A DNA stretch of 15,861 bases from an uncultured Eubacteriales bacterium (GCA_900546615.1 URDJ01000050.1:1-15861), one strand, 5' to 3'; shown: positions 1 to 7,150, counted from the first letter of the stretch. Notes: a model not told the origin generated them from the letters alone. Translations and numbers: made by a program.

Positions 1-508
1 AGTAGGGGTTGGTGCCCGAGCTGTCGTTCACAAAGCCCTCGATGATCTTGTCGCCAACGGTGACGTCCTCGCCGGGGACGGTCATGGACAGCACGTCGGT
101 GATCTCAGCGATGTTCTTGTCCTTGATGAACTGCTCGGTCAGGCCGGCGGGACGGCCGGTGGCCAGGTGGATGACGTCGGGATACTCGCCGCCCTGCATC
201 GCGGGGCCGATGACGTCCTCAAGGTTCATCTCGACAACGAGCTCGACCTTGATGCCGGTCTCAGCCGTGAACGCATCGCAGACTTCCTGCCACATGCCGG
301 GATAGTTGTTCTCATAGGCAGACTGCAGGGCCGCAACGGAGATGGTCACGTCGGAGGCGGGGGTGTTCTCGCCGCCGTCGTCCGGGGTGGTGACGTCGCC
401 GCCGTCGTCCGCGGGAGGCTCAGTCGGGTCCGCAGCAGGAGTGCCGCAGGCAGACAGCACGCCCAGCGCGAGCATGAACACGAGAACGAGCGCAAGGAGT
501 TTCTTCAT
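1..508 (-). CDS. Carbohydrate ABC transporter substrate-binding lipoprotein (N-terminal part)
   Basis: Extracellular sugar-binding lipoprotein of an ABC importer; the window holds only the first 169 codons and the gene runs off the left edge. A lipoprotein signal peptide is visible: MKK, a hydrophobic stretch at residues 4-17, then the lipobox L18-S19-A20-C21. A Thr/Pro/Asp/Gly-rich linker (about 22-50) follows. The mature N-terminus then has an ENNYPGMWQEVCDAF segment and EYPDVIHLATG, both typical of family-1 solute-binding proteins. The ATG at 508 is preferred over the ATG at 514 because AGAGGA (520-515) sits 6 bases ahead of it but abuts the earlier one. The gene diverges from two AraC regulators and the galE/nahK genes, so a HexNAc-containing oligosaccharide is a reasonable substrate guess. 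The family call is firm; the substrate is inference. Confidence 0.9.
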   Translation of the reverse strand, partial: MKKLLALVLVFMLALGVLSACGTPAADPTEPPADDGGDVTTPDDGGENTPASDVTISVAALQSAYENNYPGMWQEVCDAFTAETGIKVELVVEMNLEDVIGPAMQGGEYPDVIHLATGRPAGLTEQFIKDKNIAEITDVLSMTVPGEDVTVGDKIIEGFVNDSSGTNPY

Positions 509-557
509 TTTCATTCCTCTTTTCATAAATTTGGGGTCTTACCAGATTCAGCACTTT

Positions 558-574
558 GGATGGCCCTACCATCC
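558..574. promoter_or_regulatory. Inverted repeat in the leader of the sugar-binding protein gene
   Basis: GGATGG (558-563) and CCATCC (569-574) form a perfect 6-bp inverted repeat around a 5-base centre. It lies just downstream of the predicted transcription start of the leftward gene. It could be a regulator operator or a leader hairpin; the sequence does not decide between them. Confidence 0.35.
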
Positions 575-585
575 TTTCTGAGTAA

Positions 586-613
586 AGTATAATCTTTCCT
601 GACTTCGATTCAA
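586..613 (-). promoter_or_regulatory. Putative sigma-A promoter of the sugar-binding protein gene
   Basis: Read on the minus strand: -35 TTGAAT (613-608), 16-bp spacer, -10 TATACT (591-586). The predicted transcript starts near 579, giving a leader of about 70 bases before the ATG at 508. Confidence 0.55.
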
Positions 614-687
614 TCAAATAATTGCTCTATTTTTTATATTTATTGCTCTTTGTATCTTTTTTGACAGCAATCCCTAAAAGAGACGGT

Positions 688-801
688 TCATTTTGTGCAT
701 GTTGTTGAATTATTAAAATAAGGACATAATTTAGCCGTATGTGTCGGTTTGTGTCATGCGATATGCAGGCCGGGGAAAAATCGGTCATTTTGCGCATATT
801 G
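688..801 (+). repeat. Direct repeat pair in the divergent control region (possible AraC operators)
   Basis: TCATTTTGTGCATGTTG (688-704) recurs as TCATTTTGCGCATATTG (785-801), 15 of 17 identical, with starts 97 bp apart. The second copy runs into the -35 element of the araC promoter. Spaced direct repeats of about 17 bp are the usual form of AraC-family sites. A looser relative, AAATGTGCAAAT (2667-2678), lies upstream of galE. Regulator identity is inference. Confidence 0.4.
702..730 (+). promoter_or_regulatory. Weak alternative promoter toward the araC genes
   Basis: TTGTTG (702-707), 17-bp spacer, CATAAT (725-730). It is weaker than the promoter at 799-827. It matters only because it could serve a longer araC reading frame starting at 741 or 756. 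Confidence 0.2.
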
Positions 802-827
802 CACAGCGTGCTGGAATGTATTATAAT
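799..827 (+). promoter_or_regulatory. Strong sigma-A promoter of the tandem araC genes
   Basis: TTGCAC (799-804), 17-bp spacer, perfect TATAAT (822-827), predicted transcript start near 834. This puts the start of the first regulator downstream of 834 and rules against the upstream ATG/GTG codons if it is the main promoter. Confidence 0.65.
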
Positions 828-875
828 CATGATAACGCAGTACGCAAGATTACTAAAGTCGGGAGGTGCAGCAGG

Positions 876-1745
876 CTGAGCACAAGAAGATACAGTCTTG
901 AGGACATTGGCGAACACCCGATAGACCGCAGCCGGGTTAAGCTGCTGTACGTGAGCACGGCGAAGTACGGCGGGGACTGGCACAGCACTCTGCACACGCA
1001 CGGCTGCACAGAGGTGTTCTACGTAGTGGGGGGCTCGGGCAAGTTCAACATCGAGGGTGCGCTGGTGCCGGTCAAGATGGACGACATGGTGATCGTAAAC
1101 CCGAATGTTGAGCACACGGAGGTCAGCTACAACCGCAGGCCGCTGGAGTATATCGTGCTTGGGGTAGAGGGCCTGGAGTACTCGGCGGTGGAGGATGCTG
1201 ACAGGCGCTGGTTCATGGTGAACCTTCAGAGCGAGCGTGAGCAGCTCATACATTCGCTCAGGGAGATGCTTAAGGAGATCGAGCTGAAGGCGCCGGGTTA
1301 TGAGCTTATATGTCAGGATCTGCTTGAGGTGCTGATATTGCGGCTCATGCGCAGCACTGGGCTGAGCTTTCTTCCAACGAAGGGTGAGCACCGGAAAAAG
1401 GGCAGGCGTCAGAACAAGGAGTGCGCGGCGGTCAAGAGGTATATAGACGACCATTTCAAGGAGAACATCAATCTCGACCTTCTCAGCGAACTGGTGCATG
1501 TGAATAAATATTATATGGTGCACTCGTTCACGAAGGAGTTTGGGATATCACCGATAAACTATCTGATAACGCGGCGGATAGAGGAGAGCAAGTATCTGCT
1601 GGGCGGGACGGACCATTCGCTCAGCCAGATATCGCATATGATAGGCTTTTCTTCGCCGAGCTATTTTTCGCAGAGCTTCAGGAGGATAGAGGGCATGAGC
1701 CCGATGGAGTATCGCAAGAGCGCGAGATTGAAGTCCGGGGCATAG
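876..1745 (+). CDS. AraC-family transcriptional regulator with cupin sensor domain (first of two)
   Basis: DNA-binding regulator with an N-terminal AraC-type cupin (HSTLHTHGCTEVFYVV, then a glycine turn and a second half ending NPNVEH) and a C-terminal AraC double helix-turn-helix over about the last 100 residues (NLDLLSELVHVNKYYMVHSF ... SPSYFSQSFRR ... GMSPMEYRK). The frame is open from 741, but a strong promoter lies inside that extension at 799-827. GGGAGG (861-866) is 9 bases ahead of an in-frame CTG at 876, the only plausible start downstream. That gives 289 aa, close to the 298 aa of its neighbour, and a natural N-terminus (STRRYSLEDIGEHPID). CTG starts are rare, so GTG 741, ATG 756 or ATG 816 remain possible. 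It lies 16 bp before the second regulator. Likely role: control of the divergent transporter and/or galE genes in response to a sugar. Confidence 0.85.
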   Translation: MSTRRYSLEDIGEHPIDRSRVKLLYVSTAKYGGDWHSTLHTHGCTEVFYVVGGSGKFNIEGALVPVKMDDMVIVNPNVEHTEVSYNRRPLEYIVLGVEGLEYSAVEDADRRWFMVNLQSEREQLIHSLREMLKEIELKAPGYELICQDLLEVLILRLMRSTGLSFLPTKGEHRKKGRRQNKECAAVKRYIDDHFKENINLDLLSELVHVNKYYMVHSFTKEFGISPINYLITRRIEESKYLLGGTDHSLSQISHMIGFSSPSYFSQSFRRIEGMSPMEYRKSARLKSGA

Positions 1746-1761
1746 GGAGGTTGAGCAGCAG

Positions 1762-2658
1762 ATGCCGTTTACACCCACGGTGCTAAGGCGGCCTGTCAGG
1801 GTGGACAGGGTCGTGACTGTGCACTATTTTGAGTATTCGAGCAGCTACTATTTTGAAGGCGAGAGGCATGATTTCTGGGAGTTTTTGTACGTAGACAAGG
1901 GCTCGGTGCATGTGGTGTCCGACGGCCGCGAGCAGCTTTTGAAGCGCGGCAGCCTGATATTCCACCCGCCGGGGGAGTTCCACGCGCTCAGGGCGACGGG
2001 GGATTCCGCGCCGAATCTGGTGGTGGCGAGCTTCTACTGCGACTGCGGGGAGCTGGACGCGCTCATCGGCAAGGTGTATACCGCGAAGGAGGCGGAGCGG
2101 GCACTGATAGGCGGCATAGTGTCGGAGGCGGAGCAGGCGTTCAGCTCGCCGCTGGACGACCCGGAGACGACGGCGCTGGCGAGGAAGGAGGAGCCGGTCT
2201 ACGGCTCGGAGCAGCTGGTCGGGGCGTACATAGAGGAGCTGCTTATCCGGCTGCTGCGGCGCGGTGAGGCGCAGAAACGCGAGCGCGAGGAGCTGAGCGC
2301 GCAGAGCCGGAGCGAGATTTTCACGAGGGTCAAGGAATATCTTGAATCCAGGCTGTCGGAGCCGCTGACCATAGAGCGGATATGCCGGGAGAATCTGGTG
2401 GGGCGGAGCCGGCTGCAGCAGGTGTTTCACGCGGAGACCGGCGGCGGCGTCATGGAGTATTTCGGACGGATGAGGATAGAGGCTGCTAAGGAGATGATAA
2501 GAAGGGGCAGCGGCAATTTCTCGGAAATAGGCGAGCGGCTGGGCTACCAGTCGATATACTATTTTTCGAGGCACTTCAAGAAGGTGACGGGCATGTCGCC
2601 GAGCGAATACGCCACGGGAGTGAGGGCGCTGGCCTTGAAGACAAAACCGGGGGACTGA
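1762..2658 (+). CDS. AraC-family transcriptional regulator with cupin sensor domain (second of two)
   Basis: 298-aa regulator. The N-terminal half is an AraC-type cupin (HDFWEFLYVDKGSVHVV, KRGSLIFHPPGEFHAL). The C-terminal 100 residues carry the AraC helix-turn-helix pair, with the family signature near the end (LGYQSIYYFSRHFKKVTGMSPSEY). GGGAGG (1745-1750) stands 11 bases before the ATG. The gene follows the first regulator by 16 bp, so the two are probably one transcript. The middle section (about residues 110-185) is charged and Glu/Ala-rich. The paralogues are clearly different in sequence and so may sense different ligands. No terminator was seen before galE; readthrough into galE is possible. 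Confidence 0.92.
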   Translation: MPFTPTVLRRPVRVDRVVTVHYFEYSSSYYFEGERHDFWEFLYVDKGSVHVVSDGREQLLKRGSLIFHPPGEFHALRATGDSAPNLVVASFYCDCGELDALIGKVYTAKEAERALIGGIVSEAEQAFSSPLDDPETTALARKEEPVYGSEQLVGAYIEELLIRLLRRGEAQKREREELSAQSRSEIFTRVKEYLESRLSEPLTIERICRENLVGRSRLQQVFHAETGGGVMEYFGRMRIEAAKEMIRRGSGNFSEIGERLGYQSIYYFSRHFKKVTGMSPSEYATGVRALALKTKPGD

Positions 2659-2717
2659 TGGTGGCCAAATGTGCAAATAATGTGAGCTTCCGTATATTTT
2701 TAAATGGGCGATAATGG

Positions 2718-2747
2718 TTTACAATGTGAACAGTCGTAAAATAGATT
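2718..2747 (+). promoter_or_regulatory. Putative promoter of the galE operon
   Basis: TTTACA (2718-2723), 18-bp spacer, TAGATT (2742-2747). The -10 is weak. The AT-rich 108-bp gap between the second araC and galE, and the AAGGAG (2752-2757) ribosome site 9 bases before the ATG, support a transcription or translation start here. Confidence 0.4.
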
Positions 2748-2766
2748 AATTAAGGAGTGTTCTGAA

Positions 2767-3783
2767 ATGATTCTTGTCAGCGGCGGAGCGGGTTATATCG
2801 GCAGCCATACCTGTGTGGAACTTATCGAGGCGGGCTACGAGATCGTCGTAGCGGACAATCTTATAAACTCCTGCGAGGAAGCGGTGCACCGTGTAGAGCA
2901 GATAGTCGGCAAGAAGGTGCCCTTTGTGAAGTGCGAGCTGTGCGACCCCGTGGAGGTCAAGGAGCTGTTCAGGAACTACCCGAACATAGACTCGGTCATC
3001 CACTTCGCGGGCCTGAAGGCCGTGGGCGAGAGCGTTGCGAAGCCGCTGGAGTACTACACCAATAACCTTGTGAACACCCTCATGATACTTAACGTCATGC
3101 GTGACTATGGCGTGAAAAACTTCGTGTTCTCCTCCTCCGCAACGGTGTACGGCGACCCCGCCTCCGTGCCCATCCGTGAGGACTTCCCGACCGGCGGCAC
3201 GACGAACCCCTACGGCACGACGAAGCTGTTCATAGAGCGTATACTGATGGACTACTGCAAGGCGGAGCCGAGCCTGAACGTGGCGCTGCTGCGCTACTTC
3301 AATCCCATCGGCGCGCATGAGAGCGGGCTTATCGGCGAGGACCCGAACGATATCCCGAACAACCTCGTGCCCTATATTGCACAGGTCGCGGTGGGCAAGC
3401 TCGCGAAGCTGCACGTGTTTGGCGACGACTATCCGACCCATGACGGCACGGGAGTGCGCGACTACATCCACGTGGTCGATCTCGCGAAGGGCCATATTGC
3501 GGCTCTCAAGAAGCTCGAGACGAAGTGCGGCCTGTTCGTGTGCAATCTGGGTACCGGCAAGGGCTACAGCGTGTTCGACGTGCTGCATGCGTATGAGAAG
3601 GCCTGCGGCAAGACCCTGCCGTATGTGGTCGACCCTAGGCGCCCGGGCGATATCGCCGTCTGCTACGCTGACCCGACTAAGGCTAAGGAGGAGCTGGGCT
3701 GGCAGGCTCAGTACGGCATCGAGGAGATGTGCGCCTCATCCTGGAAGTGGCAGAGCATGAACCCGAACGGCTACAGGGGCTGA
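2767..3783 (+). CDS. galE: UDP-glucose 4-epimerase
   Basis: Cytoplasmic NAD-dependent epimerase interconverting UDP-galactose and UDP-glucose, with UDP-GalNAc/UDP-GlcNAc possible. At 338 aa it has the standard family length. The Rossmann motif GGAGYIGSH spans residues 6-14. The catalytic Ser124 (SSSATVYG), Tyr149 and Lys153 (NPYGTTK) sit exactly where the well-studied E. coli enzyme has them. AAGGAG (2752-2757) precedes the ATG by 9 bases. It is first in a three-gene run with a nucleotidyltransferase (16-bp gap) and a NahK-like kinase. This suggests it recycles UDP-Gal or UDP-GalNAc made from HexNAc-containing sugars rather than serving a classic galactose operon: no galK or galT is present. 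The identity is firm; substrate preference is inference. Confidence 0.96.
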   Translation: MILVSGGAGYIGSHTCVELIEAGYEIVVADNLINSCEEAVHRVEQIVGKKVPFVKCELCDPVEVKELFRNYPNIDSVIHFAGLKAVGESVAKPLEYYTNNLVNTLMILNVMRDYGVKNFVFSSSATVYGDPASVPIREDFPTGGTTNPYGTTKLFIERILMDYCKAEPSLNVALLRYFNPIGAHESGLIGEDPNDIPNNLVPYIAQVAVGKLAKLHVFGDDYPTHDGTGVRDYIHVVDLAKGHIAALKKLETKCGLFVCNLGTGKGYSVFDVLHAYEKACGKTLPYVVDPRRPGDIAVCYADPTKAKEELGWQAQYGIEEMCASSWKWQSMNPNGYRG

Positions 3784-3799
3784 ACGGAGGGCCGAAGGG

Positions 3800-4726
3800 A
3801 TGAAGAAACCTGTTCTCGTAGTAATGGCGGCGGGCATGGGCAGCCGCTACGGCGGGCTCAAGCAGATAGACCCGGTGGGTAATCACGGTCAGCTCATCAT
3901 CGATTACTCTATATACGACGCTAAAAGGGCGGGCTTTGATACCGTTGTTTTCGTGATAAAGCACGAGATTGAGGAGAGCTTCCACGAGGCGATAGGCGAC
4001 AGGCTGTCGAAGTTCATAAACGTGAAATACGCTTACCAGCAGCTGGACGACCTGCCGGAGGGCTACGAGGTACCTGACGGAAGGGTGAAGCCCTGGGGCA
4101 CCTGCCACGCGGTGCTGGCGGCGAGGAAGGTCGTGGACGGCCCCTTCGCTGTTGTGAACGCGGACGACTACTATGGCCCTGAGGGGTTCAGGGAGATATA
4201 CCAGTACCTCGAGAGCCACCCGGATACCGAGAACTGCTATGAGTTCGCCATGGTAGGCTACCTGTTGGGCAATACGGTGACGGAATACGGCCACGTGGCC
4301 CGCGGCATCTGCGAGGAGGACGCGGACAACTACCTCGTGAAGGTGACGGAACGCACTCATATAGAGAAGATGGGCGCGGACGCGCGGTTCACCGAGGACG
4401 ACGGCAAGACCTGGACCGAGGTGCCGGGCAGCACGATAGTGTCGATGAACCTCTGGGGCTTCACAGAGAGCTTCCTGAAGGAGGCTGAGGCGCGGTTCCC
4501 GAAGTTCTTGGATAATACATTGAAGACGAATCCGCTCAAGGGCGAGTATTTTCTGCCGAGCGTGGTGACCCAGCTGCTCGAGGAGGGCAAGGCGAGGGTC
4601 AAGGTGCTGCGCAGTGCGGACAAGTGGTACGGCGTGACGTATAAGGAGGATAAGCCCACGGTCGTAGCGGCGATCGCGGAGAAGACGGCATCGGGGCTTT
4701 ACCCGGATAAGCTGTGGGAGGACTGA
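3800..4726 (+). CDS. Sugar-1-phosphate nucleotidyltransferase (NTP-transferase family)
   Basis: 308-aa cytoplasmic enzyme predicted to join a sugar 1-phosphate to an NTP, probably UTP. The N-terminal signature AAGMGSRYGGLKQ (residues 10-22) is the nucleotide-binding loop. GTCHAVL (100-106) and NADDYYG (120-126, Asp122/Asp123 likely metal-binding) fit the NTP_transferase fold. GGAGG (3786-3790) lies 9 bases before the ATG. The gene sits between galE and a NahK-type kinase, with only 3 bases before the kinase. In bifidobacterial lacto-N-biose clusters the comparable place is held by a larger UTP-hexose-1-phosphate uridylyltransferase, which this protein is too short to be. I infer it makes UDP-HexNAc or UDP-Gal from the kinase or phosphorylase product. 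Exact donor and acceptor cannot be read from sequence. Confidence 0.88.
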   Translation: MKKPVLVVMAAGMGSRYGGLKQIDPVGNHGQLIIDYSIYDAKRAGFDTVVFVIKHEIEESFHEAIGDRLSKFINVKYAYQQLDDLPEGYEVPDGRVKPWGTCHAVLAARKVVDGPFAVVNADDYYGPEGFREIYQYLESHPDTENCYEFAMVGYLLGNTVTEYGHVARGICEEDADNYLVKVTERTHIEKMGADARFTEDDGKTWTEVPGSTIVSMNLWGFTESFLKEAEARFPKFLDNTLKTNPLKGEYFLPSVVTQLLEEGKARVKVLRSADKWYGVTYKEDKPTVVAAIAEKTASGLYPDKLWED

Positions 4727-4729
4727 GCG

Positions 4730-5839
4730 ATGTCGGAGGCTGAGAAGCTGCTGGGCGAGGCGCTCGCGGCGTATGATTTCGGCGGAGAGCTGGTAGGCGC
4801 GGTGCGCTACGGCTCGGGGCATATAAACGACACATTTGTAGTACATACACAGCCCGGGGAGGAGCCGTGCAGAAGGTTCATACTGCAGAGGATAAGCTCT
4901 GCGGCGTTCAAGCACCCGGATGAGGTCATGGCGAATATAGCTGGCGTGACGTCTTTCCTTGGCGAGAAGATAAGGGAAGCCGGGGGTGACCCGGAGCGCG
5001 AGACGATGAGCGTATGGGCAACGAAGGACGGAAGGAACTATTATACCGACTCTGAGGGCGGCGCATGGAGGGTGTACCCCTTTGTGGAGGATACGATCTG
5101 TCTTCAGAAGGCGGAGACTCCGGAGCTGTTCCGCGCGTCGGCGGTGGCTTTTGGCAGGTTCCAGCGGATGCTGAAGGACTACCCGGCGGACACGCTGTAC
5201 GAGACGATACCGAAGTTCCATGACACGGAGGACAGGCTTGCGAAGCTGAAGGCGGCTGTCGAGGCGGACGTGATGGGCCGTGTGAAGGAAGTTGGGCCGG
5301 AGCTGAAGTTCGTAGCGGAGAGGGAGGCCGACTGTTCCGTGGCGCTCTCGGCGCTCAGGGAGGGCCGCCTGCCTCTGAGGGTCACGCACAATGATACCAA
5401 GCTGAACAATATCCTCATAGACCGCAAAAGCGGCGAGGGCATCTGCGTCATCGACCTGGATACGGTCATGCCGGGGCTTTCGATAAACGACTTCGGCGAC
5501 TCGATAAGGTTCGGAGCCAATCACAGCGCCGAGGACGAGCGCGACCTGACTCGGGTGAATTTCGACCTTGAACTGTTTGACGTGTACGCGGGGGGCTTCC
5601 TCGAAGGCGCGGGCGGTGCTCTGACTGAGGCGGAGCTGGATTACCTGCCCTGGGGAGCGAAGCTGATGACGCTCGAGTGCGGTATAAGGTTTTTGACAGA
5701 CTATCTCGAAGGCGACCACTATTTCAGGATACACAGGGAAGGCCAGAACCTCGACCGCTGCCGCACGCAGTTCAAGCTGGTGGCGGATATGGAGTCGGCC
5801 TGGGACGACATGAAGGCCGTCATTGACAAATACAGATAA
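4730..5839 (+). CDS. nahK: N-acetylhexosamine 1-kinase-like phosphotransferase (NahK type)
   Basis: 369-aa kinase of the aminoglycoside phosphotransferase superfamily, most like NahK/LnpB, which phosphorylates the anomeric hydroxyl of GlcNAc or GalNAc with ATP. The catalytic loop THNDTKLNN (residues 219-227, Asp222 as base) and the metal-binding IDLDTVMPG (241-249, Asp242/Asp244) are intact. Its length is near that of the bifidobacterial enzyme. GGGAGG (4716-4721), inside the end of the preceding gene, stands 8 bases before the ATG, so translation is probably coupled. It is the last gene before a strong terminator. Together with the nucleotidyltransferase and GalE it forms a HexNAc salvage path. 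The sugar specificity (GlcNAc versus GalNAc) is not determined. Confidence 0.85.
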   Translation: MSEAEKLLGEALAAYDFGGELVGAVRYGSGHINDTFVVHTQPGEEPCRRFILQRISSAAFKHPDEVMANIAGVTSFLGEKIREAGGDPERETMSVWATKDGRNYYTDSEGGAWRVYPFVEDTICLQKAETPELFRASAVAFGRFQRMLKDYPADTLYETIPKFHDTEDRLAKLKAAVEADVMGRVKEVGPELKFVAEREADCSVALSALREGRLPLRVTHNDTKLNNILIDRKSGEGICVIDLDTVMPGLSINDFGDSIRFGANHSAEDERDLTRVNFDLELFDVYAGGFLEGAGGALTEAELDYLPWGAKLMTLECGIRFLTDYLEGDHYFRIHREGQNLDRCRTQFKLVADMESAWDDMKAVIDKYR

Positions 5840-5858
5840 CACTCACCCTCCAAACAGG

Positions 5859-5894
5859 GGCCCCGGCGCCGGCAAAAGGCGGCGGGGCCTCTTT
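5859..5894 (+). terminator. Rho-independent terminator of the galE-nahK operon
   Basis: GGCCCCGGCGCC (5859-5870) pairs with GGCGGCGGGGCC (5878-5889) with one mismatch around a 7-base loop, followed by TCTTTGTATT. It lies 19 bases after the nahK stop codon. Confidence 0.8.
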
Positions 5895-5950
5895 GTATTC
5901 TGTTGAGGTTTTGTAGAATAATAAGCAGTAAGTTTGTCAGCGGGCGGGGA

Positions 5951-5979
5951 TTGACCAAAAGGGCTGTGTGTGATATATT
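5951..5979 (+). promoter_or_regulatory. Near-consensus extended -10 promoter of the phosphatidyltransferase gene
   Basis: TTGACC (5951-5956), 17-bp spacer, TATATT (5974-5979) with an extended -10 TGA directly before it (5971-5973). The predicted transcript starts near 5986, leaving only about 13 bases of leader before TTG 5999. Confidence 0.65.
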
Positions 5980-5998
5980 TCCACTCGGAGTGATAGAT

Positions 5999-6565
5999 TT
6001 GAAGAAGGACCGGCGCAGAGAATATTTTTCAATACCGAATATCATGAGCTATTTCAGACTGCTGCTCATACCGGTGTACCTGTATTTTTATTTTGCCGCA
6101 GATGAGGACGGCGGTTACGGGTACGCGGCGGCGGTGATAGCCGTGTCGGGATTGACGGACATGCTGGACGGGAAGATCGCCCGGCGGTACAACATGATAA
6201 CGGAGTGGGGCAAGTTCATAGACCCGGTGGCGGACAAGCTGACTCTGGCGGCGATAGCGTTGAGCATGTCGTTCCGATATCCGCTGATGGGCGTGATGTT
6301 CGGCGTGTATGTGGTGAAGGAGCTGTATATGTTCTTCATGGGGGCGTACATGATGAAGCGGGGCTTCAAGATGGACGGGGCGCAGTGGTACGGCAAGATG
6401 TGCACGGCCGTCACATATTCGTCCGTGTTCCTGCTGCTGGTGATGCCCCACATGCCTGAGAAAGCGAGCACGGCGCTCATTTCGCTCTGCCTGCTGGTTA
6501 CGTTGGCAGCCTTTGCCGGCTACGCGTTGTTTTATATGAAAGCAAAAAGAGGGCTGACAAAATAA
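5999..6565 (+). CDS. pgsA: CDP-alcohol phosphatidyltransferase, probably phosphatidylglycerophosphate synthase
   Basis: 188-aa integral membrane enzyme. It transfers the phosphatidyl group of CDP-diacylglycerol to an alcohol, most likely glycerol 3-phosphate for phosphatidylglycerol synthesis. The full CDP-alcohol signature is present: Asp54-x2-Asp57-Gly58-x2-Ala61-Arg62-x8-Gly71-x3-Asp75-x3-Asp79. About six hydrophobic segments are visible (near 15-32, 40-52, 80-95, 98-115, 134-150, 157-176), and SIPNIMSYFRLLLIP is a typical N-terminus. The frame is open from 5903, but a promoter inside it makes TTG 5999 (CGGAG 8 bases ahead) the best start; GTG 5990 is an alternative. It is a single-gene unit, convergent with the dynamin operon. 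PgsA is preferred over cardiolipin or phosphatidylinositol-phosphate synthases on length and N-terminus, but not proven. Confidence 0.85.
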   Translation: MKKDRRREYFSIPNIMSYFRLLLIPVYLYFYFAADEDGGYGYAAAVIAVSGLTDMLDGKIARRYNMITEWGKFIDPVADKLTLAAIALSMSFRYPLMGVMFGVYVVKELYMFFMGAYMMKRGFKMDGAQWYGKMCTAVTYSSVFLLLVMPHMPEKASTALISLCLLVTLAAFAGYALFYMKAKRGLTK

Positions 6566-6575
6566 AATAGAATGA

Positions 6576-6611
6576 CGCCGCTCCCACCATGCGGCCGGGA
6601 GCGGCGTTTTT
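6576..6611. terminator. Terminator shared by the convergent phosphatidyltransferase gene and dynamin operon
   Basis: CGCCGCTCCC (6576-6585) pairs perfectly with GGGAGCGGCG (6597-6606) across an 11-base loop, followed by five T on the plus strand. Plus-strand function is strong. On the minus strand the hairpin is followed by a looser T-rich run, so it may also end the dynamin operon. Confidence 0.8.
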
Positions 6612-6617
6612 GTCATT

Positions 6618-7136
6618 TCAGTCTACAATGTATGCGAGTATCTGTTCCCTGAATGGCTCGAGCTGCCTCATGTATTCAGAGATGAGCCTGCGCGAGCCGG
6701 ATTCGGTGACGGAAGCAGCCGCGTTTTTTGCAGCCGGATACAACAGGAGCGGCGGCAGGACTATTGAGGCTGCCTGCAGCAGCACGGCGGCCGAGAGTAT
6801 CTTGGTTATGGCGTAGCCCGCGATGGCGCCCGCAATGGGGATGCCAGCCTGAACGGCCCCGCTGTGGTCCGGGATACGCTCTATCTCGGTAAAGCGCAGC
6901 TCGTCGAGCAGGATAGTGCGTATCGCCTCGGCCTTCTCGGGCTGGACCTCGCCGTAGTTTTTGAGCCAGCGGCCGCATGCCTCGTTGCCGGAGTCCCAGA
7001 CCAGCGCCGCCTCGCGCAGGATGAGCGACAGTTCAGAGATGGCCGGCTGACGCTTTGAGCAGCGCCTCAGCAGCGAACCTCTGAGCCTGGTGGTGAAGCC
7101 GTTCCAAAGCCTTTCAAATTCTTCGGTGTTGGTCAT
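6618..7136 (-). CDS. Small protein with hydrophobic hairpin, last gene of dynamin operon (unrecognised)
   Basis: I do not recognise this 172-aa protein. Residues 1-90 are helical and charged, with a Trp-containing EFERLWNGF start. Residues about 95-142 form a long Ala/Ile/Leu-rich hydrophobic stretch broken by Pro-Pro (128-129), as expected of a membrane-dipping hairpin. A basic/acidic helix follows. There is no GTP-binding motif. A perfect AAGGAGG overlapping the stop of the preceding dynamin gene stands 9 bases before the ATG, with only 14 bp between the genes, so it belongs to the same transcript. The Gly/Ala-rich hydrophobic segment resembles the membrane-inserting region of the neighbouring dynamins. 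It could therefore be a membrane anchor or accessory partner for them; that is inference from position and composition. Confidence 0.8.
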   Translation of the reverse strand: MTNTEEFERLWNGFTTRLRGSLLRRCSKRQPAISELSLILREAALVWDSGNEACGRWLKNYGEVQPEKAEAIRTILLDELRFTEIERIPDHSGAVQAGIPIAGAIAGYAITKILSAAVLLQAASIVLPPLLLYPAAKNAAASVTESGSRRLISEYMRQLEPFREQILAYIVD

Positions 7137-7150
7137 TGTGCTCTGCCTCC

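Noticed and set aside
1783..3588. Long minus-strand open frames opposite the second araC and galE
   Set aside because: Shadow frames: the plus-strand genes have intact catalytic or helix-turn-helix motifs and good ribosome sites.
3683..5842. A 719-codon minus-strand open frame opposite galE, the nucleotidyltransferase and nahK
   Set aside because: It lies antisense to three genes with clear family motifs. Its product is Arg/His/Leu-rich with no domain, as expected of a shadow frame in GC-rich DNA.
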